Shown here: in pieces, positions 8,842 to 17,298 of the stretch
Position numbering within the stretch: the first letter of the stretch is position 1
Layout: each line of letters begins with the position of its first letter
Assembly (NCBI RefSeq): GCF_026319305.1
Contig: NZ_JAPDMV010000021.1
Location: forward strand, 1-55,309
Length of the DNA: 55,309 bases
Source: Methylophaga sp. OBS4
Lineage (GTDB): Bacteria > Pseudomonadota > Gammaproteobacteria > Nitrosococcales > Methylophagaceae
Direction of reading: 5' to 3'
Program-made: the position numbers and the translations under genes
The notes under the pieces: model-generated
The model's database searches: none
Told to the model about the DNA's origin: nothing
What the model saw: the letters and a program-made list of their open reading frames with translations, nothing else

Positions 8842-10536
8842 TCAGATACTGACCCGGCGATAATCACGATAGTGTGGCAACCATGAGTTATCGGCTATAT
8901 TCTGCGTCAGTGTTGCATCGGAAGTAACAGGCGCCTTGCCCTGCTGCTGGGCCAGTTTGGCCACCTCAAATGCAATCTGTTTACTCAAGCCAATAATTTG
9001 ATCCAGTTCCGGCAACAAAGCACCTTCTCCGGTATTGGCCAACGGTGAAGCGGCTGCCAGCACTTCACTGGCCACCATCATCATCTCATCGGTGATACGT
9101 TCAATGCCGGCGGCAACCACTGCAAGGCCTATGCCCGGAAAAATATAACTGTTATTACACTGGGAAATCGGATAGTCCTTGTTTTTAAACCGCACCGGCT
9201 TGAACGGACTGCCAGTGGCAATCAAGGCCTGTCCCTGTGTCCAGTGAACAAGTTGTTCAGGCATTGCTTCAACCTGGCGGGACGGGTTACTGAGCGGAAA
9301 AATAATCGGCTGTGGGCAATGCGTATGCATGGTTTTGATCAGCTTTTCAGTAAACAGCCCTGCCTGACCGGATACGCCAATCAGCACCGTAGGATGCACA
9401 TGTTCGACGACATCAAGCAGCGCAGCATGTTCTGTCTGCAACTGCCAGTCACGAATAGTTGACCGGCTCTGGGCCAGACGTAATTGAAAGTCATACAGGT
9501 CCGCCATATCGGTAGTCAGCAAGCCGGGGCGATCGACCATAAAAATACGGGCTCGCGCCTGCTGTTCTGACAGCCCTTCTGCGCACATCTGCGCCACCAT
9601 TTGCTCGGCAATACCACAACCGGCTGAGCCCGCACCGGCAAAAACAACCGTTTGGTCTGATAATAACGCTTGTTTGCTGCGGCAGGCGGCCAGTAAAGAA
9701 CCCACCGCTACTGAAGCGGTGCCCTGGATATCATCATTAAAACAGCAGATTTTGTCGCGATATCGCTTCAACAACGGCAAGGCTTTACGCTGCTCAAAAT
9801 CTTCAAATTGTAATAACGTTTTGGGCCAGCGTTTCTGGATCGCGGCCACAAACAAGGCCATAAATTCATCGTAATCGTCATCACTGATACGCGGATGCTG
9901 CCAGCCCATATACATCGGGTTTTTGAGCAATTCGGCATTATCGGTCCCGACATCAAGCATAACCGGCAAGGTATAAGCCGGGCTGATACCGGCACAGGCC
10001 GTGTACAAAGCCAGTTTGCCAATCGGAATTCCCATGCCGCCTACGCCCTGATCACCCAGCCCCAGAATTCGGCTGCCATCCGTCACCACAATGACTTTGA
10101 CATGGCGTTTGGTGGCATTATGCAAAATCTCATCAATGCGATATCGATCCGGATACGAAATAAACAAGCCGCGGGTACGACGGTAGATTTCGGAAAATCT
10201 TTCGCAGGCATCACCCACCGTCGGAGTGTAGATAATCGGCATCATTTCCTGCAGGTGCTGTCGCAGCAGAAAATAGAATAACGTCTCATTGGTATCCTGC
10301 GTGGCACGCAGATAGATATGCTTGTTAATAGGTTCGTCAAAGCTGCAATATTGCAGATATGCCCTTTTAGCCTGTTGTTCGATTGTTTCAAAACGCTGCG
10401 GGATCAAGCCGGTGAGATTGAAATCCCGCCGTTCCTGTTCACTGAAAGCGGTGCCTTTGTTCAACAAAGAAACTGACAGCAAAGTCGGACCGGCATAGGG
10501 AATATAGATCGGATCGCGCGGTTTATCAGATGTCAT
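8842..10536 (-). CDS. maeA: NAD-dependent malic enzyme (oxaloacetate-decarboxylating)
   Basis: Oxidatively decarboxylates malate to pyruvate and CO2 with NAD. The 564-residue product is collinear with E. coli MaeA/SfcA (565): [12 protein letters not shown] at the N-terminus, the catalytic tyrosine segment [11 protein letters not shown], the nucleotide loop [18 protein letters not shown], the metal-site block [15 protein letters not shown], the second dinucleotide fold [15 protein letters not shown], and the C-terminal YRDYRR. The start at 10536 (MTSDKPRDP) is preferred over an upstream ATG because AAGGAA lies about ten bases before it and the N-terminus then matches the family. An Hsp20 terminator lies upstream, so it is likely monocistronic. 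Confidence 0.95.
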   Translation of the reverse strand: MTSDKPRDPIYIPYAGPTLLSVSLLNKGTAFSEQERRDFNLTGLIPQRFETIEQQAKRAYLQYCSFDEPINKHIYLRATQDTNETLFYFLLRQHLQEMMPIIYTPTVGDACERFSEIYRRTRGLFISYPDRYRIDEILHNATKRHVKVIVVTDGSRILGLGDQGVGGMGIPIGKLALYTACAGISPAYTLPVMLDVGTDNAELLKNPMYMGWQHPRISDDDYDEFMALFVAAIQKRWPKTLLQFEDFEQRKALPLLKRYRDKICCFNDDIQGTASVAVGSLLAACRSKQALLSDQTVVFAGAGSAGCGIAEQMVAQMCAEGLSEQQARARIFMVDRPGLLTTDMADLYDFQLRLAQSRSTIRDWQLQTEHAALLDVVEHVHPTVLIGVSGQAGLFTEKLIKTMHTHCPQPIIFPLSNPSRQVEAMPEQLVHWTQGQALIATGSPFKPVRFKNKDYPISQCNNSYIFPGIGLAVVAAGIERITDEMMMVASEVLAAASPLANTGEGALLPELDQIIGLSKQIAFEVAKLAQQQGKAPVTSDATLTQNIADNSWLPHYRDYRRVSI

Positions 10537-10627
10537 CGGCGTAGCGTTCCTTTTTCGCAACATGAGCGGAGTTAAAGCCAGTATAAACCGCTTACTACCG
10601 ATGAAATCAACCGTACGAAAAGAAAAA

Positions 10628-10652
10628 GCCTGACAGCGATAAACTGTCAGGC
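10628..10652 (-). terminator. Rho-independent terminator of hsp20
   Basis: A perfect nine-base stem (GCCTGACAG/CTGTCAGGC) with a seven-base loop is followed on the minus strand by TTTTTCTTTT. It starts ten bases beyond the hsp20 stop, between hsp20 and maeA. Confidence 0.9.
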
Positions 10653-10661
10653 CTGAGTTTT

Positions 10662-11099
10662 TTATTCCGCCACTTTTACTTCAATACGTTTTGGTTTGCT
10701 TTCTGCTGTTTTGGGAATTGTCAGTTCCAATACCCCATCCCGGGTTTTGGCGGCGATATTTTCCAGATCTGCCCGCTCGGGCAGGGTGAAACGACGCATA
10801 AAGCTACCGCTGAAACGTTCAACCCGGCGGTAGTTGTCTTTATTTTCTTCCTTGTGGCTTTCTCGCTGACCCTTGATGGTTAAAACCCCATTCTCGGCCG
10901 TAACTTCAATATCATCAGATTTGACCCCGGGCAGATCAGCATGAATGGTGAATTTATCATTATCTTCACTGATATCTACAGCAGGGCTCCATTCTTCAGT
11001 ACTAAAGCTGCTTTCTACATCTGGGGCATGAAACAATGAACTCATTTCCCGTTGCAATTCATCCAGCAAACTCAATGGTCTGTATCGTTGAATAGCCAT
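10662..11099 (-). CDS. Small heat-shock protein, Hsp20/alpha-crystallin family
   Basis: ATP-independent holdase chaperone that binds unfolding proteins and hands them to DnaK/ClpB. The 145 residues comprise an N-terminal arm with [14 protein letters not shown] and an alpha-crystallin domain (about 38-138) with the conserved [19 protein letters not shown] and the signature ENGVLTIKG. The C-terminal IPK is an I-x-I/V-like anchor. The ATG at 11099 (MAIQRY) is chosen because AGGAGG lies nine bases before it, whereas the ATG two codons upstream is only three bases from that site. It ends in a strong terminator and is preceded by a sigma-32-like promoter. Confidence 0.93.
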   Translation of the reverse strand: MAIQRYRPLSLLDELQREMSSLFHAPDVESSFSTEEWSPAVDISEDNDKFTIHADLPGVKSDDIEVTAENGVLTIKGQRESHKEENKDNYRRVERFSGSFMRRFTLPERADLENIAAKTRDGVLELTIPKTAESKPKRIEVKVAE

Positions 11100-11165
11100 A
11101 GTCATACACCTCCTAAAAATAACGATTACTACATGAACAGGCAGTGCCTATCCCTGATCTGAATA

Positions 11166-11192
11166 ATGCGTCCCGCCAGTCAGGTTTTCAAG
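11166..11192 (-). promoter_or_regulatory. Candidate sigma-32 heat-shock promoter of hsp20
   Basis: On the minus strand CTTGAAA (11186-11192) is a perfect sigma-32 -35 element. It is followed after 14 bases by ACGCAT (11166-11171), a 4/6 match to CCCCAT. The position, about 67 bases before the Hsp20 start, and the gene's function fit. Confidence 0.55.
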
Positions 11193-11219
11193 CGTTATTT
11201 TAAGAAATGAGAAACAATA

Positions 11220-11233
11220 TTGACCTGGGTCAA
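11220..11233. promoter_or_regulatory. FNR/Anr-like dyad upstream of hsp20
   Basis: TTGACCTGGGTCAA is a perfect dyad of the form TTGAC-N4-GTCAA, close to the FNR/Anr consensus TTGAT-N4-ATCAA. Its centre is about 34 bases upstream of the sigma-32-like -35 element. Binding of an FNR-family regulator is inferred from the motif only. Confidence 0.4.
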
Positions 11234-11382
11234 AAGTCAGGCAACATATTGAAATATATTGTTTTTTTATTTACCCTTAAACATAGCAGAACAACAGCTT
11301 TTCCCTATCAATAAGCGTTGCGAACAAAGCCACTCTCACGGTTGTTTTTTTCTGTAGCAAACCGGCAGATTTTCAACAGAAA

Positions 11383-12036
11383 TCAGGGTTTGATAATGCC
11401 CAGTACCACAGCAATATTAGCCAGTTCTGCAGCCGTGTTGACCCTGAGTTTGCTTTTGATTTGGGTGTTGTAATTAGCCACCGTCTTATAGCCCAGACAC
11501 AAATCAGCCGCCGCTTCATGCGCCGTCATGCCACGCGCCAGCCGACAGAACACATCAAACTCTCGCGGTGACAGCAGATCCAGCACTTGCCGGTATTGCT
11601 CAATATCCAGCTGCCTTACATCATCGGCCTCGGGCAACAGTTGCTGCTCGATATACTGCTTACCTTCGGCCACCGTCATCACCGCCTCAGCCAGCACTTC
11701 CGCAGCACTGTTTTTACTGACATAGCCTCTGGCGCCAGCCTGCAATGCGCGCTCAACATAAATCGATTCATCATGAATGCTGTAAACCAGTACCACTGCA
11801 GCGGGATCCTGTTTACATAAACGACGTATCGTTTCCAAACCGCCGATACCGGGCATGGATAAATCCATCACTACCACATCCGGTTGCAGACGTTCATATT
11901 CCTGAGCAACCAGTTCGCCACGATTGACATCCCTGATGTCGCCGATAAACGGCTGCGATGACAGCAGGATTCTGAATCCGGCACGCACCACCTCATGGTC
12001 ATCGACCAACAGCACACTAATCCTGTTTTGGCTCAT
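11383..12036 (-). CDS. NarL/FixJ-family response regulator (MoxX-like)
   Basis: Two-domain transcription factor of 217 residues. The receiver domain (1-125) has the acidic pocket DD at 12-13, phospho-acceptor D58 (VVVMDLSMPG) and the invariant lysine K108 (GYVSKNS). The LuxR-type helix-turn-helix (about 150-212) shows LSPREFDVFCRLARGMTAHEAA and KTVANY. It overlaps the 3' end of the kinase gene by 20 bases, so the two are one operon and probably a cognate pair. The kinase has a MoxY-like layout, so this may correspond to MoxX, which controls methanol dehydrogenase genes in Paracoccus. Target genes are not known; a dyad repeated near 8791 and 13627 is a candidate site. Confidence 0.88.
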   Translation of the reverse strand: MSQNRISVLLVDDHEVVRAGFRILLSSQPFIGDIRDVNRGELVAQEYERLQPDVVVMDLSMPGIGGLETIRRLCKQDPAAVVLVYSIHDESIYVERALQAGARGYVSKNSAAEVLAEAVMTVAEGKQYIEQQLLPEADDVRQLDIEQYRQVLDLLSPREFDVFCRLARGMTAHEAAADLCLGYKTVANYNTQIKSKLRVNTAAELANIAVVLGIIKP

Positions 12037-13357
12037 CTTGTTGTTTCTCTATAAATGGCATTCTGGCTTTTACACTCACGCCCTGCCCCGACCTCGATTC
12101 AAAACTAAATCGCCCGCCCAGATTTTCCACCCGCTCACGCATCGCCCGTACACCAAAGCCCTCACCCTCGGCATGGCCGCCTATACCATTATCTTCAACG
12201 GAAATAACGACCTGTGAATTGTCAACAAAACGGCTGCGCCTGACGGTCACTTTCACCTTGTCAGCCTGGGCATGCCGCACCACATTGGTCAGACACTCCT
12301 GCACAATCCGGTAAACATGAATCGCCACCTCATGACTGAGCGACTCAAGTTCATTATCATAATCCAGCGTTACTACCAGATCCGCATGACGGCGCCGCCA
12401 TTCATTGACCAGATCGGTCAGTGTTGCGCCCAGCCCCAAATCGGCAAGGCTCAGCGGATGCAAGGTGCGCATCATCGAACGCACCACACCGGACAAATGA
12501 TTGCATATCTCGATAATCGAATCGGCAATCACCGGCACATCGGCATTGGCTTGCTTACTGGCCACCGACATCGCTTTAACCGCGGTCAACGACTGCCCCA
12601 TCTCATCATGCAGTTCGCGTGACATATGTTGCCTTTCATTCTCCTGAATATGCATGGTATGCCGCGCCAAAGCCTGGTTATTCTGCCGGGCCAGATTTAA
12701 CGCTTCTGACAGATTGTTGATTTCGGAAGCAATCGCATCAAACTCGCTGATTTTAAAAGCGGGCAGCTTGCCGCCGTATTCACCCGACTCGACTTGACGC
12801 AAGCCTGACAAAATAGTGCCGACCGCACGCAGCATCGAGTGGAACACCACGTTGATCGCCACAAAAATCACTACCATCATCAGCACGATCGACCAGAAAT
12901 AGGCCTGCGATTCATTCCACGCCTCCAATATTTCATCCATCGGATCGGCGCTGATGCGAATCCGTTTCACGGAGCCATCCGTCATATCAACCGAATAGTC
13001 CACCTGTAGATAATCGGTCATCACCGCCGCAATAAACCAGGCGGGCGGTGTGCGTTCCTCTTCATGTTCTGAAGCAGTCAGTATTTCAGTCACTTCGCCA
13101 CGATTATCGATCAACGAAATCTGTAAATGCCGGGAATGCCGTAATGCCTTGATTGACTGTAACCAGTCATCGCTGTTCTGGCTCATATCTGCTTGATTGA
13201 CTTCAGACTTGACCATCTGCAAAGCCAGGTTAAAAGAGGCCTGAAGTTCTCTCTCGACTGACTGGCGCGCCTGCCAGATTGCCATTACACCGCCCAATAT
13301 CAGAATCAGCAACACCGACAAGGCAATGCGTAAATTAATCAGGTTTCTTAAACTCAT
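12017..13357 (-). CDS. Sensor histidine kinase, HisKA_3 type with LapD/MoxY-like periplasmic domain
   Basis: Membrane sensor kinase of 446 residues. Membrane segments at about 10-29 and 152-174 enclose a periplasmic domain of roughly 120 residues, the LapD/MoxY N-terminal layout. A HAMP-like region (about 175-225) leads to the HisKA_3 dimerisation helix with phospho-acceptor H250 (ERQHMSRELHDEMGQSLT). The HATPase domain contains an N box (ECLTNVVRHA) and a G box (DNGIGG). It is first in an operon with the response regulator. MoxY controls methanol oxidation in Paracoccus and MxaY the lanthanide switch in methanotrophs; assigning this kinase to that role is inference from domain type and context. 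Confidence 0.87.
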   Translation of the reverse strand: MSLRNLINLRIALSVLLILILGGVMAIWQARQSVERELQASFNLALQMVKSEVNQADMSQNSDDWLQSIKALRHSRHLQISLIDNRGEVTEILTASEHEEERTPPAWFIAAVMTDYLQVDYSVDMTDGSVKRIRISADPMDEILEAWNESQAYFWSIVLMMVVIFVAINVVFHSMLRAVGTILSGLRQVESGEYGGKLPAFKISEFDAIASEINNLSEALNLARQNNQALARHTMHIQENERQHMSRELHDEMGQSLTAVKAMSVASKQANADVPVIADSIIEICNHLSGVVRSMMRTLHPLSLADLGLGATLTDLVNEWRRRHADLVVTLDYDNELESLSHEVAIHVYRIVQECLTNVVRHAQADKVKVTVRRSRFVDNSQVVISVEDNGIGGHAEGEGFGVRAMRERVENLGGRFSFESRSGQGVSVKARMPFIEKQQDEPKQD

Positions 13358-13626
13358 TTTCCGCCTTTAAACCCCCGTAGCCTTTCCCGCCACCAGATTA
13401 GTTAATTGTGTCTTGAGCCAGGAAAAGTCACCAACTTCAGCAGCCAGAACAAAAATCCCGGCTCGCATGAATAGAAAAGCACTATAACAGCAAGGAAAAA
13501 ATAATAGTCATAACACACATCAAATAAACCAGTTACTTACAAGCCACTTTTTAAGTCAAATATAACTAACTTACTGATTTCCTGACTGTCCACCCTCACA
13601 AAAATGTGGAATACATCACAAAAAAA

Positions 13627-13639
13627 AGGAATTTTTCCT
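13627..13639. promoter_or_regulatory. Dyad AGGAATTTTTCCT, second copy of a candidate regulator site
   Basis: This dyad and the ATA following it match the TAGGAATTTCTCCTATA block at 8791 at almost every position. It lies 270 bases upstream of the kinase start on one side and immediately before the small gene at 13642 on the other, so it could serve either. It also contains the AAGGAA proposed as that gene's ribosome site, so one of the two readings may be wrong. Confidence 0.4.
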
Positions 13640-13641
13640 AT

Positions 13642-13896
13642 ATGGGAAATCACCCTCAGCTGCCTATGATTCCGCCCAACGAAGTTCACCAAAACGACAA
13701 GACAATGACAATAAAACCCGACCAGACAAACGATAGCGTAAAAACCAAACTCATCGAACTGTTTGACGATGTTTTGCAACATGACGGTTTTGGTGAAATT
13801 CGTGTCGAGATGAAAATTCTCAAACGGCAACAGAAAGAGGTGATTCTACACTGCGGCAAACAATACCGTTTTGTCGTCGACAATCCCTCCCAGTAA
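13642..13896 (+). CDS. Small protein of unknown function
   Basis: An 84-residue product, or 59 residues if translation begins at the inner ATG giving MTIKPDQTND. The first 25 residues are low in secondary structure; the rest (DSVKTKLIELFDDVLQHDG... EVILHCGKQYRFVV) is compact, charged and strand-rich, ending in a lysine/tyrosine-rich strand. I do not recognise the family firmly, though the C-terminal part looks like a genuine conserved fold. The start at 13642 has AAGGAA ten bases upstream. It sits about 110 bases before the prepilin cluster in the same direction. No signal peptide or membrane segment is visible. Confidence 0.6.
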   Translation: MGNHPQLPMIPPNEVHQNDKTMTIKPDQTNDSVKTKLIELFDDVLQHDGFGEIRVEMKILKRQQKEVILHCGKQYRFVVDNPSQ

Positions 13897-13910
13897 AGGA
13901 ATCAACAGAG

Positions 13911-13927
13911 TGCGAAGCGGGTTCGCA
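13911..13927. repeat. Short hairpin upstream of the first prepilin
   Basis: TGCGAA-GCGGG-TTCGCA is a perfect six-base stem just after the small gene. It lacks a T-tract, so it is a weak terminator at best; it could be an mRNA processing or stability element before the prepilin leader. Confidence 0.35.
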
Positions 13928-14004
13928 TCTGATAAACATTTTGAACCCCATGACCAAAAGACTGCGCGGGGCAGCTGCGGCATAAATAACGAGAGAAATA
14001 GCAA

Positions 14005-15051
14005 ATGAATATCAAACAAATGAAAACTGCAATCAGCAAGTTCCGCGCTGCTGATATCTCCGCCATTAAAGACGACAAACTGCGTACCAAAGCGAAAAAA
14101 CTGCAAGGCAAGCAAGGTGGTTTCACGTTGCTGGAACTGCTGGTTGTTATTACCCTGCTGGCTACTTTGGCTACTGCTGCTCTGGTTGCTTATGAAGGCA
14201 TTGGCGAAAACGCCCAGGACACTGCGGCTGCAACCAATATCACCATTGCCGAGAGTTCAATCCGCAATTTCCGTGCGGTAGAAAATGCCTATCCCAACCA
14301 ATGGGACAACCTGGCAAACCTGGGTGGTGAACTGACTGGCGGTGCGTTTGACCTGCTGGCTGACAATACTAAAGACTACTTTGGACAATGGGTTGTTGAC
14401 GCTTCCGGTGCCGGCGCGGTATGGAGTGCAGCTGCGACCGCCCTGAATGCGGTTGGCATCAGCGAACTGCAAACACTGCAAACTACAAGTACATTCAATG
14501 CTGATGTGGTACCCAACTTGGCATTTAACGAAAGCTCGCCACACAACACAGCTGATCCGGCCGATGAACTGGAGTTTGAAGACGGTACGGTCGAATATGA
14601 TGGCGCTGCAATAACCAACTTTGCCATTTCTATTGTTCCTTCCAGTACTGATACTGTCTGTACAGCCAATGGCGTTAGTCTCACCGGCACCCTGTCCGGT
14701 AATACCGTGACTGACAGTACTGCCCTGAATCTGATCAACGATGCGTTGGATGATGATGGTTGTCATCTGGTATTGGCATTAGGTTTCGGTAAGGACGTGC
14801 CCGGCACCACGATAGACAGCCGTGTTGCCATTGCTCAAGTCCCGACCGCCGGTTCAACCAATGTTAATCCGGCCAATAACTATGCTCGTTTCATCGCTTT
14901 ATATCATTTAGGCAGTGCCGATGAAGATGGCTCTACACCAACTGATATTACTGCAGCTGACATTTTCTCCAAAGCGCGCTTGATCGGTATTGTTGATCCT
15001 GAGGGCCGCAACCTTGACCAAGTGATTGCCGGTGCAAATACAGGTGCTTAA
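14005..15051 (+). CDS. Long-leader type IV prepilin/pseudopilin 1
   Basis: Filament subunit precursor of 348 residues. A positively charged 39-residue leader ends in QGG, followed by the class III processing site G/FTLLELLVVITLLATLATAALVA, with E at position 5 of the mature protein and a 20-residue hydrophobic helix. The mature part (about 309 residues) is large for a pilin, acidic, Thr/Asn/Ala-rich, with one Cys pair (VCTANG and DGCHLV). Typical type IVa leaders are 6-10 residues, so this leader is unusually long. It is the first gene of the locus and has its own downstream hairpin, suggesting it is the most abundant subunit. The exact role, major pilin or adhesin-like pseudopilin, is not decidable here. 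Confidence 0.85.
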   Translation: MNIKQMKTAISKFRAADISAIKDDKLRTKAKKLQGKQGGFTLLELLVVITLLATLATAALVAYEGIGENAQDTAAATNITIAESSIRNFRAVENAYPNQWDNLANLGGELTGGAFDLLADNTKDYFGQWVVDASGAGAVWSAAATALNAVGISELQTLQTTSTFNADVVPNLAFNESSPHNTADPADELEFEDGTVEYDGAAITNFAISIVPSSTDTVCTANGVSLTGTLSGNTVTDSTALNLINDALDDDGCHLVLALGFGKDVPGTTIDSRVAIAQVPTAGSTNVNPANNYARFIALYHLGSADEDGSTPTDITAADIFSKARLIGIVDPEGRNLDQVIAGANTGA

Positions 15052-15082
15052 TAAGCCGGATTAAAGTTGGTTTAAATCACAA

Positions 15083-15114
15083 AAGCGGGACGGGGCGAAA
15101 GTCTCGTCCCGCTT
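15083..15114 (+). terminator. Hairpin after prepilin 1, possible partial terminator
   Basis: A ten-base stem (AAGCGGGACG/CGTCCCGCTT) is followed by the weak T-tract TACTTTA. It lies 31 bases after the prepilin 1 stop. Such a leaky terminator would give more transcript of the first pilin than of the assembly genes. Confidence 0.6.
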
Positions 15115-15212
15115 ACTTTATCAACCCTGGAATAACGGACATTCGGAATACGTTTATTGCGGTAAGCAACGTGCCAACCACGGGTTTTACCCCAATATTC
15201 GGAAACAAGTAA

Positions 15213-16001
15213 ATGAGGTGTTTATTGTTTAACCGAAAAAAAGCGGACTTGAAGCAAAACCCTGTTTTAGCAACACGTCACCTAAATTCAGAACTGGATT
15301 GCTTAGTTGCCGCTCGCAATGACGGCGCTCAGTCTGGTTTCACATTGCTGGAACTGCTGGTAGTAATCGCCCTGCTTATTATCGTATCCGGTGTTGCTCT
15401 GATGGCTTATGAAGGCGTTCAGGATCAAGGCCGCTACGATACCGCCAAATTCGAAATGGTCGAAATCCGCAAGGCCCTGCTTCAATTCCGCCGTGACAGC
15501 GGCACTAATGATTTCCTCGGACAGGGGATATATGCCTGTGAAGATCCTGACAGCCCCGGCAACCTCAACCCTAACCTGGACAAGATTCCGGTAAGCGATC
15601 TGGATTGGTGCGAGCACCCCGCCAATTTCTGGATGTTATTCAAACAACCTGGCACAAGTTTCGACTGGAATCCCGATACCAAGCGCGGCTGGAAAGGGCC
15701 TTATCTGCAGCGAATAGATAATGTCTCCGATGTGGATGCAGACATACTTAATACAGGGGCGGTGGCATCTGAATCAGGCACTGAAATACTGGATTTGTGG
15801 ACTATTCTGGACCCTGCCGGTTCTCCCTATTTTATTTTCGATCTTGATAATGCAGACGAAGTCCCCCCAGAAGACCACCCTGCCAGGCTCGTCGGCTTAA
15901 GTCAGAATGCACTCTATGATGGTGACACCACTTCGGATTGTACTGAAACCACCGGCAGCGATGGTTTCCCCGTTGATTTGATTTTGTGTTTGGTGAGATG
16001 A
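15213..16001 (+). CDS. GspG-like long-leader prepilin 2
   Basis: Precursor of 262 residues. Its 42-residue leader (starting MRCLLFNRKK) precedes G/FTLLELLVVIALLIIVSGVALMA with E5. The mature part has GspG-like landmarks, GWKGPYLQR and DPAGSPYFIF, the latter resembling the DPWGNPY calcium-loop motif of the major pseudopilin. It has two Cys (ACED, WCEH) and an acidic surface. The last part of the leader (RNDGAQSG) is encoded by a copy of an interspersed repeat at 15293-15325. It follows prepilin 1 after 161 bases and precedes prepilin 3 after four bases. Confidence 0.82.
   Translation: MRCLLFNRKKADLKQNPVLATRHLNSELDCLVAARNDGAQSGFTLLELLVVIALLIIVSGVALMAYEGVQDQGRYDTAKFEMVEIRKALLQFRRDSGTNDFLGQGIYACEDPDSPGNLNPNLDKIPVSDLDWCEHPANFWMLFKQPGTSFDWNPDTKRGWKGPYLQRIDNVSDVDADILNTGAVASESGTEILDLWTILDPAGSPYFIFDLDNADEVPPEDHPARLVGLSQNALYDGDTTSDCTETTGSDGFPVDLILCLVR
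15293..15325 (+). repeat. Interspersed repeat copy inside the prepilin 2 leader
   Basis: The segment beginning ACTGGATTGC and ending CGCTCGCAATGACGG matches the reverse complement of 25312-25344 at about 27 of 33 positions. The same sequence type is a widespread intergenic repeat in bacteria. Here it is read in frame and supplies leader residues just before the peptidase site. Confidence 0.7.
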
Positions 16002-16005
16002 GTTT

Positions 16006-17298
16006 ATGTGGATGAAAAGCTCGCCTGGTTTCAGTGGAAAATTTGGTCTGGCTCCCTTACCCCCCCATCCTGACCTTTGTTGGCGAACATCCATGTCCGC
16101 CACCCTGCAGGCAGCTACCGCTGACCAAATTCGCATCCCGGCGAATTTGTCCCCATCAAGGGGGAAGGGACGATTGTTTCCAGGATCGAGATATCATTCC
16201 CAGGCTTTCAGGTCGGGGGCATCCCCTCTCCCCTGGCGGGAGAGGGTTAGGGGGAACCAGTTTGCAACCTCATCGAGATACCTCGGCGTTGCTCGGCATG
16301 ACAGATCCAGACAAATCGGCTTCACCCTGCTGGAAATGGTGCTGGTATTGTTTTTGATCGGCCTGATGGCTTCAGCCGCGCTGATGCTGACCGAAAATGT
16401 CGAAGACCAGACGAAATACGACGAAACCAAACGCCGTATGGACATCATGCGCAAAGCCATCGTCGGCGACCCGACCCGCACCGTCAACGGCAGCCCGGAA
16501 ATCAGCGGTTTTGCTGCCGATATGGGCAGATTGCCAAATTGTATAGCTGAGTTATTAACTGCTGGCGATGCCAGCGATGCCGCCGCCCCCATTACCTACA
16601 AGTCCCCTTGTGACAATAGTGAAATTACCGAGTGGCATATCAATGGCGATACAAAAGTCGGTTCAGGCTGGCGTGGTCCCTATATTCAGGTCGTTCCTGA
16701 ACGGGATGGTGATCCACACTTCCGTGATGGTTATGGCAATGCCGGTACTACCGAAGCAGAAGATAACAAAAATTCAGGCTGGTTCTATGATGTTTCCGGA
16801 GCAACGCTCGGATTAACCAGCAGCGGCTACGATGCGTCGGCCACCAGTGATGATGTTGGTACGGATGAACTGATCGTCAGTTCCGACTGGCAACTTGACG
16901 ATATTACTGTCAATTTCATCAACCGGAATGCCAGCGAAGCCTTACCTGCTTCAGATGTTAAGCTTAATCTGAGAATCTACCCATCCTCGCTCACCGACTA
17001 TAAAACAGGCGATGATGGCTCAACAGACTGGCTGACTGTTGCCAGCGGCACAATTACCGCCAATATCCCAGAAAGCTATACCTTCCGCTTTGATGCCTCC
17101 AATGCTGTGCCTATCGGACATCACGGCTATGTCATAGTTTGCTATGAGGTGCCATCCGGATCACCTGAGGGTTATGTGATTTTCGATGGTGATTGTAGTA
17201 ATGACGCCTCTAGCGCGACACCATCATCGGACAATATACGGCTGTTCAAAGCGGCCCCACGCCAAAATATCACTATAGATTGGATCATTCCCCAATGA
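16006..17298 (+). CDS. GspG-like prepilin 3 with repeat-derived leader
   Basis: The frame encodes 430 residues, with the processing site G/FTLLEMVLVLFLIGLMASAALML only at residue 105 (E5 conserved). Everything before it is Pro/Arg/Ser-rich and is encoded by palindromic repeat DNA (for example 16224-16246). No in-frame ATG exists after the one at 16093, so the leader is 105 or 76 residues, or a TTG start is used. The mature domain (about 325 residues) has the GspG-like GWRGPYIQVVPERDGDPHF and a C-terminal beta-rich extension. It is tightly coupled: four bases after prepilin 2, with its stop overlapping the ATG of the GspL-like gene. Confidence 0.78.
   Translation: MWMKSSPGFSGKFGLAPLPPHPDLCWRTSMSATLQAATADQIRIPANLSPSRGKGRLFPGSRYHSQAFRSGASPLPWRERVRGNQFATSSRYLGVARHDRSRQIGFTLLEMVLVLFLIGLMASAALMLTENVEDQTKYDETKRRMDIMRKAIVGDPTRTVNGSPEISGFAADMGRLPNCIAELLTAGDASDAAAPITYKSPCDNSEITEWHINGDTKVGSGWRGPYIQVVPERDGDPHFRDGYGNAGTTEAEDNKNSGWFYDVSGATLGLTSSGYDASATSDDVGTDELIVSSDWQLDDITVNFINRNASEALPASDVKLNLRIYPSSLTDYKTGDDGSTDWLTVASGTITANIPESYTFRFDASNAVPIGHHGYVIVCYEVPSGSPEGYVIFDGDCSNDASSATPSSDNIRLFKAAPRQNITIDWIIPQ
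16224..16246. repeat. Perfect palindromic repeat inside the prepilin 3 leader
   Basis: CCCTCTCCC-CTGGC-GGGAGAGGG, a nine-base perfect stem. Further repeat-like DNA flanks it (CCCCATCAAGGGGGA upstream, and 16273-16303 ending GGCATGACA downstream). Such elements are normally intergenic, yet here the reading frame runs through them into a prepilin. Confidence 0.75.
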
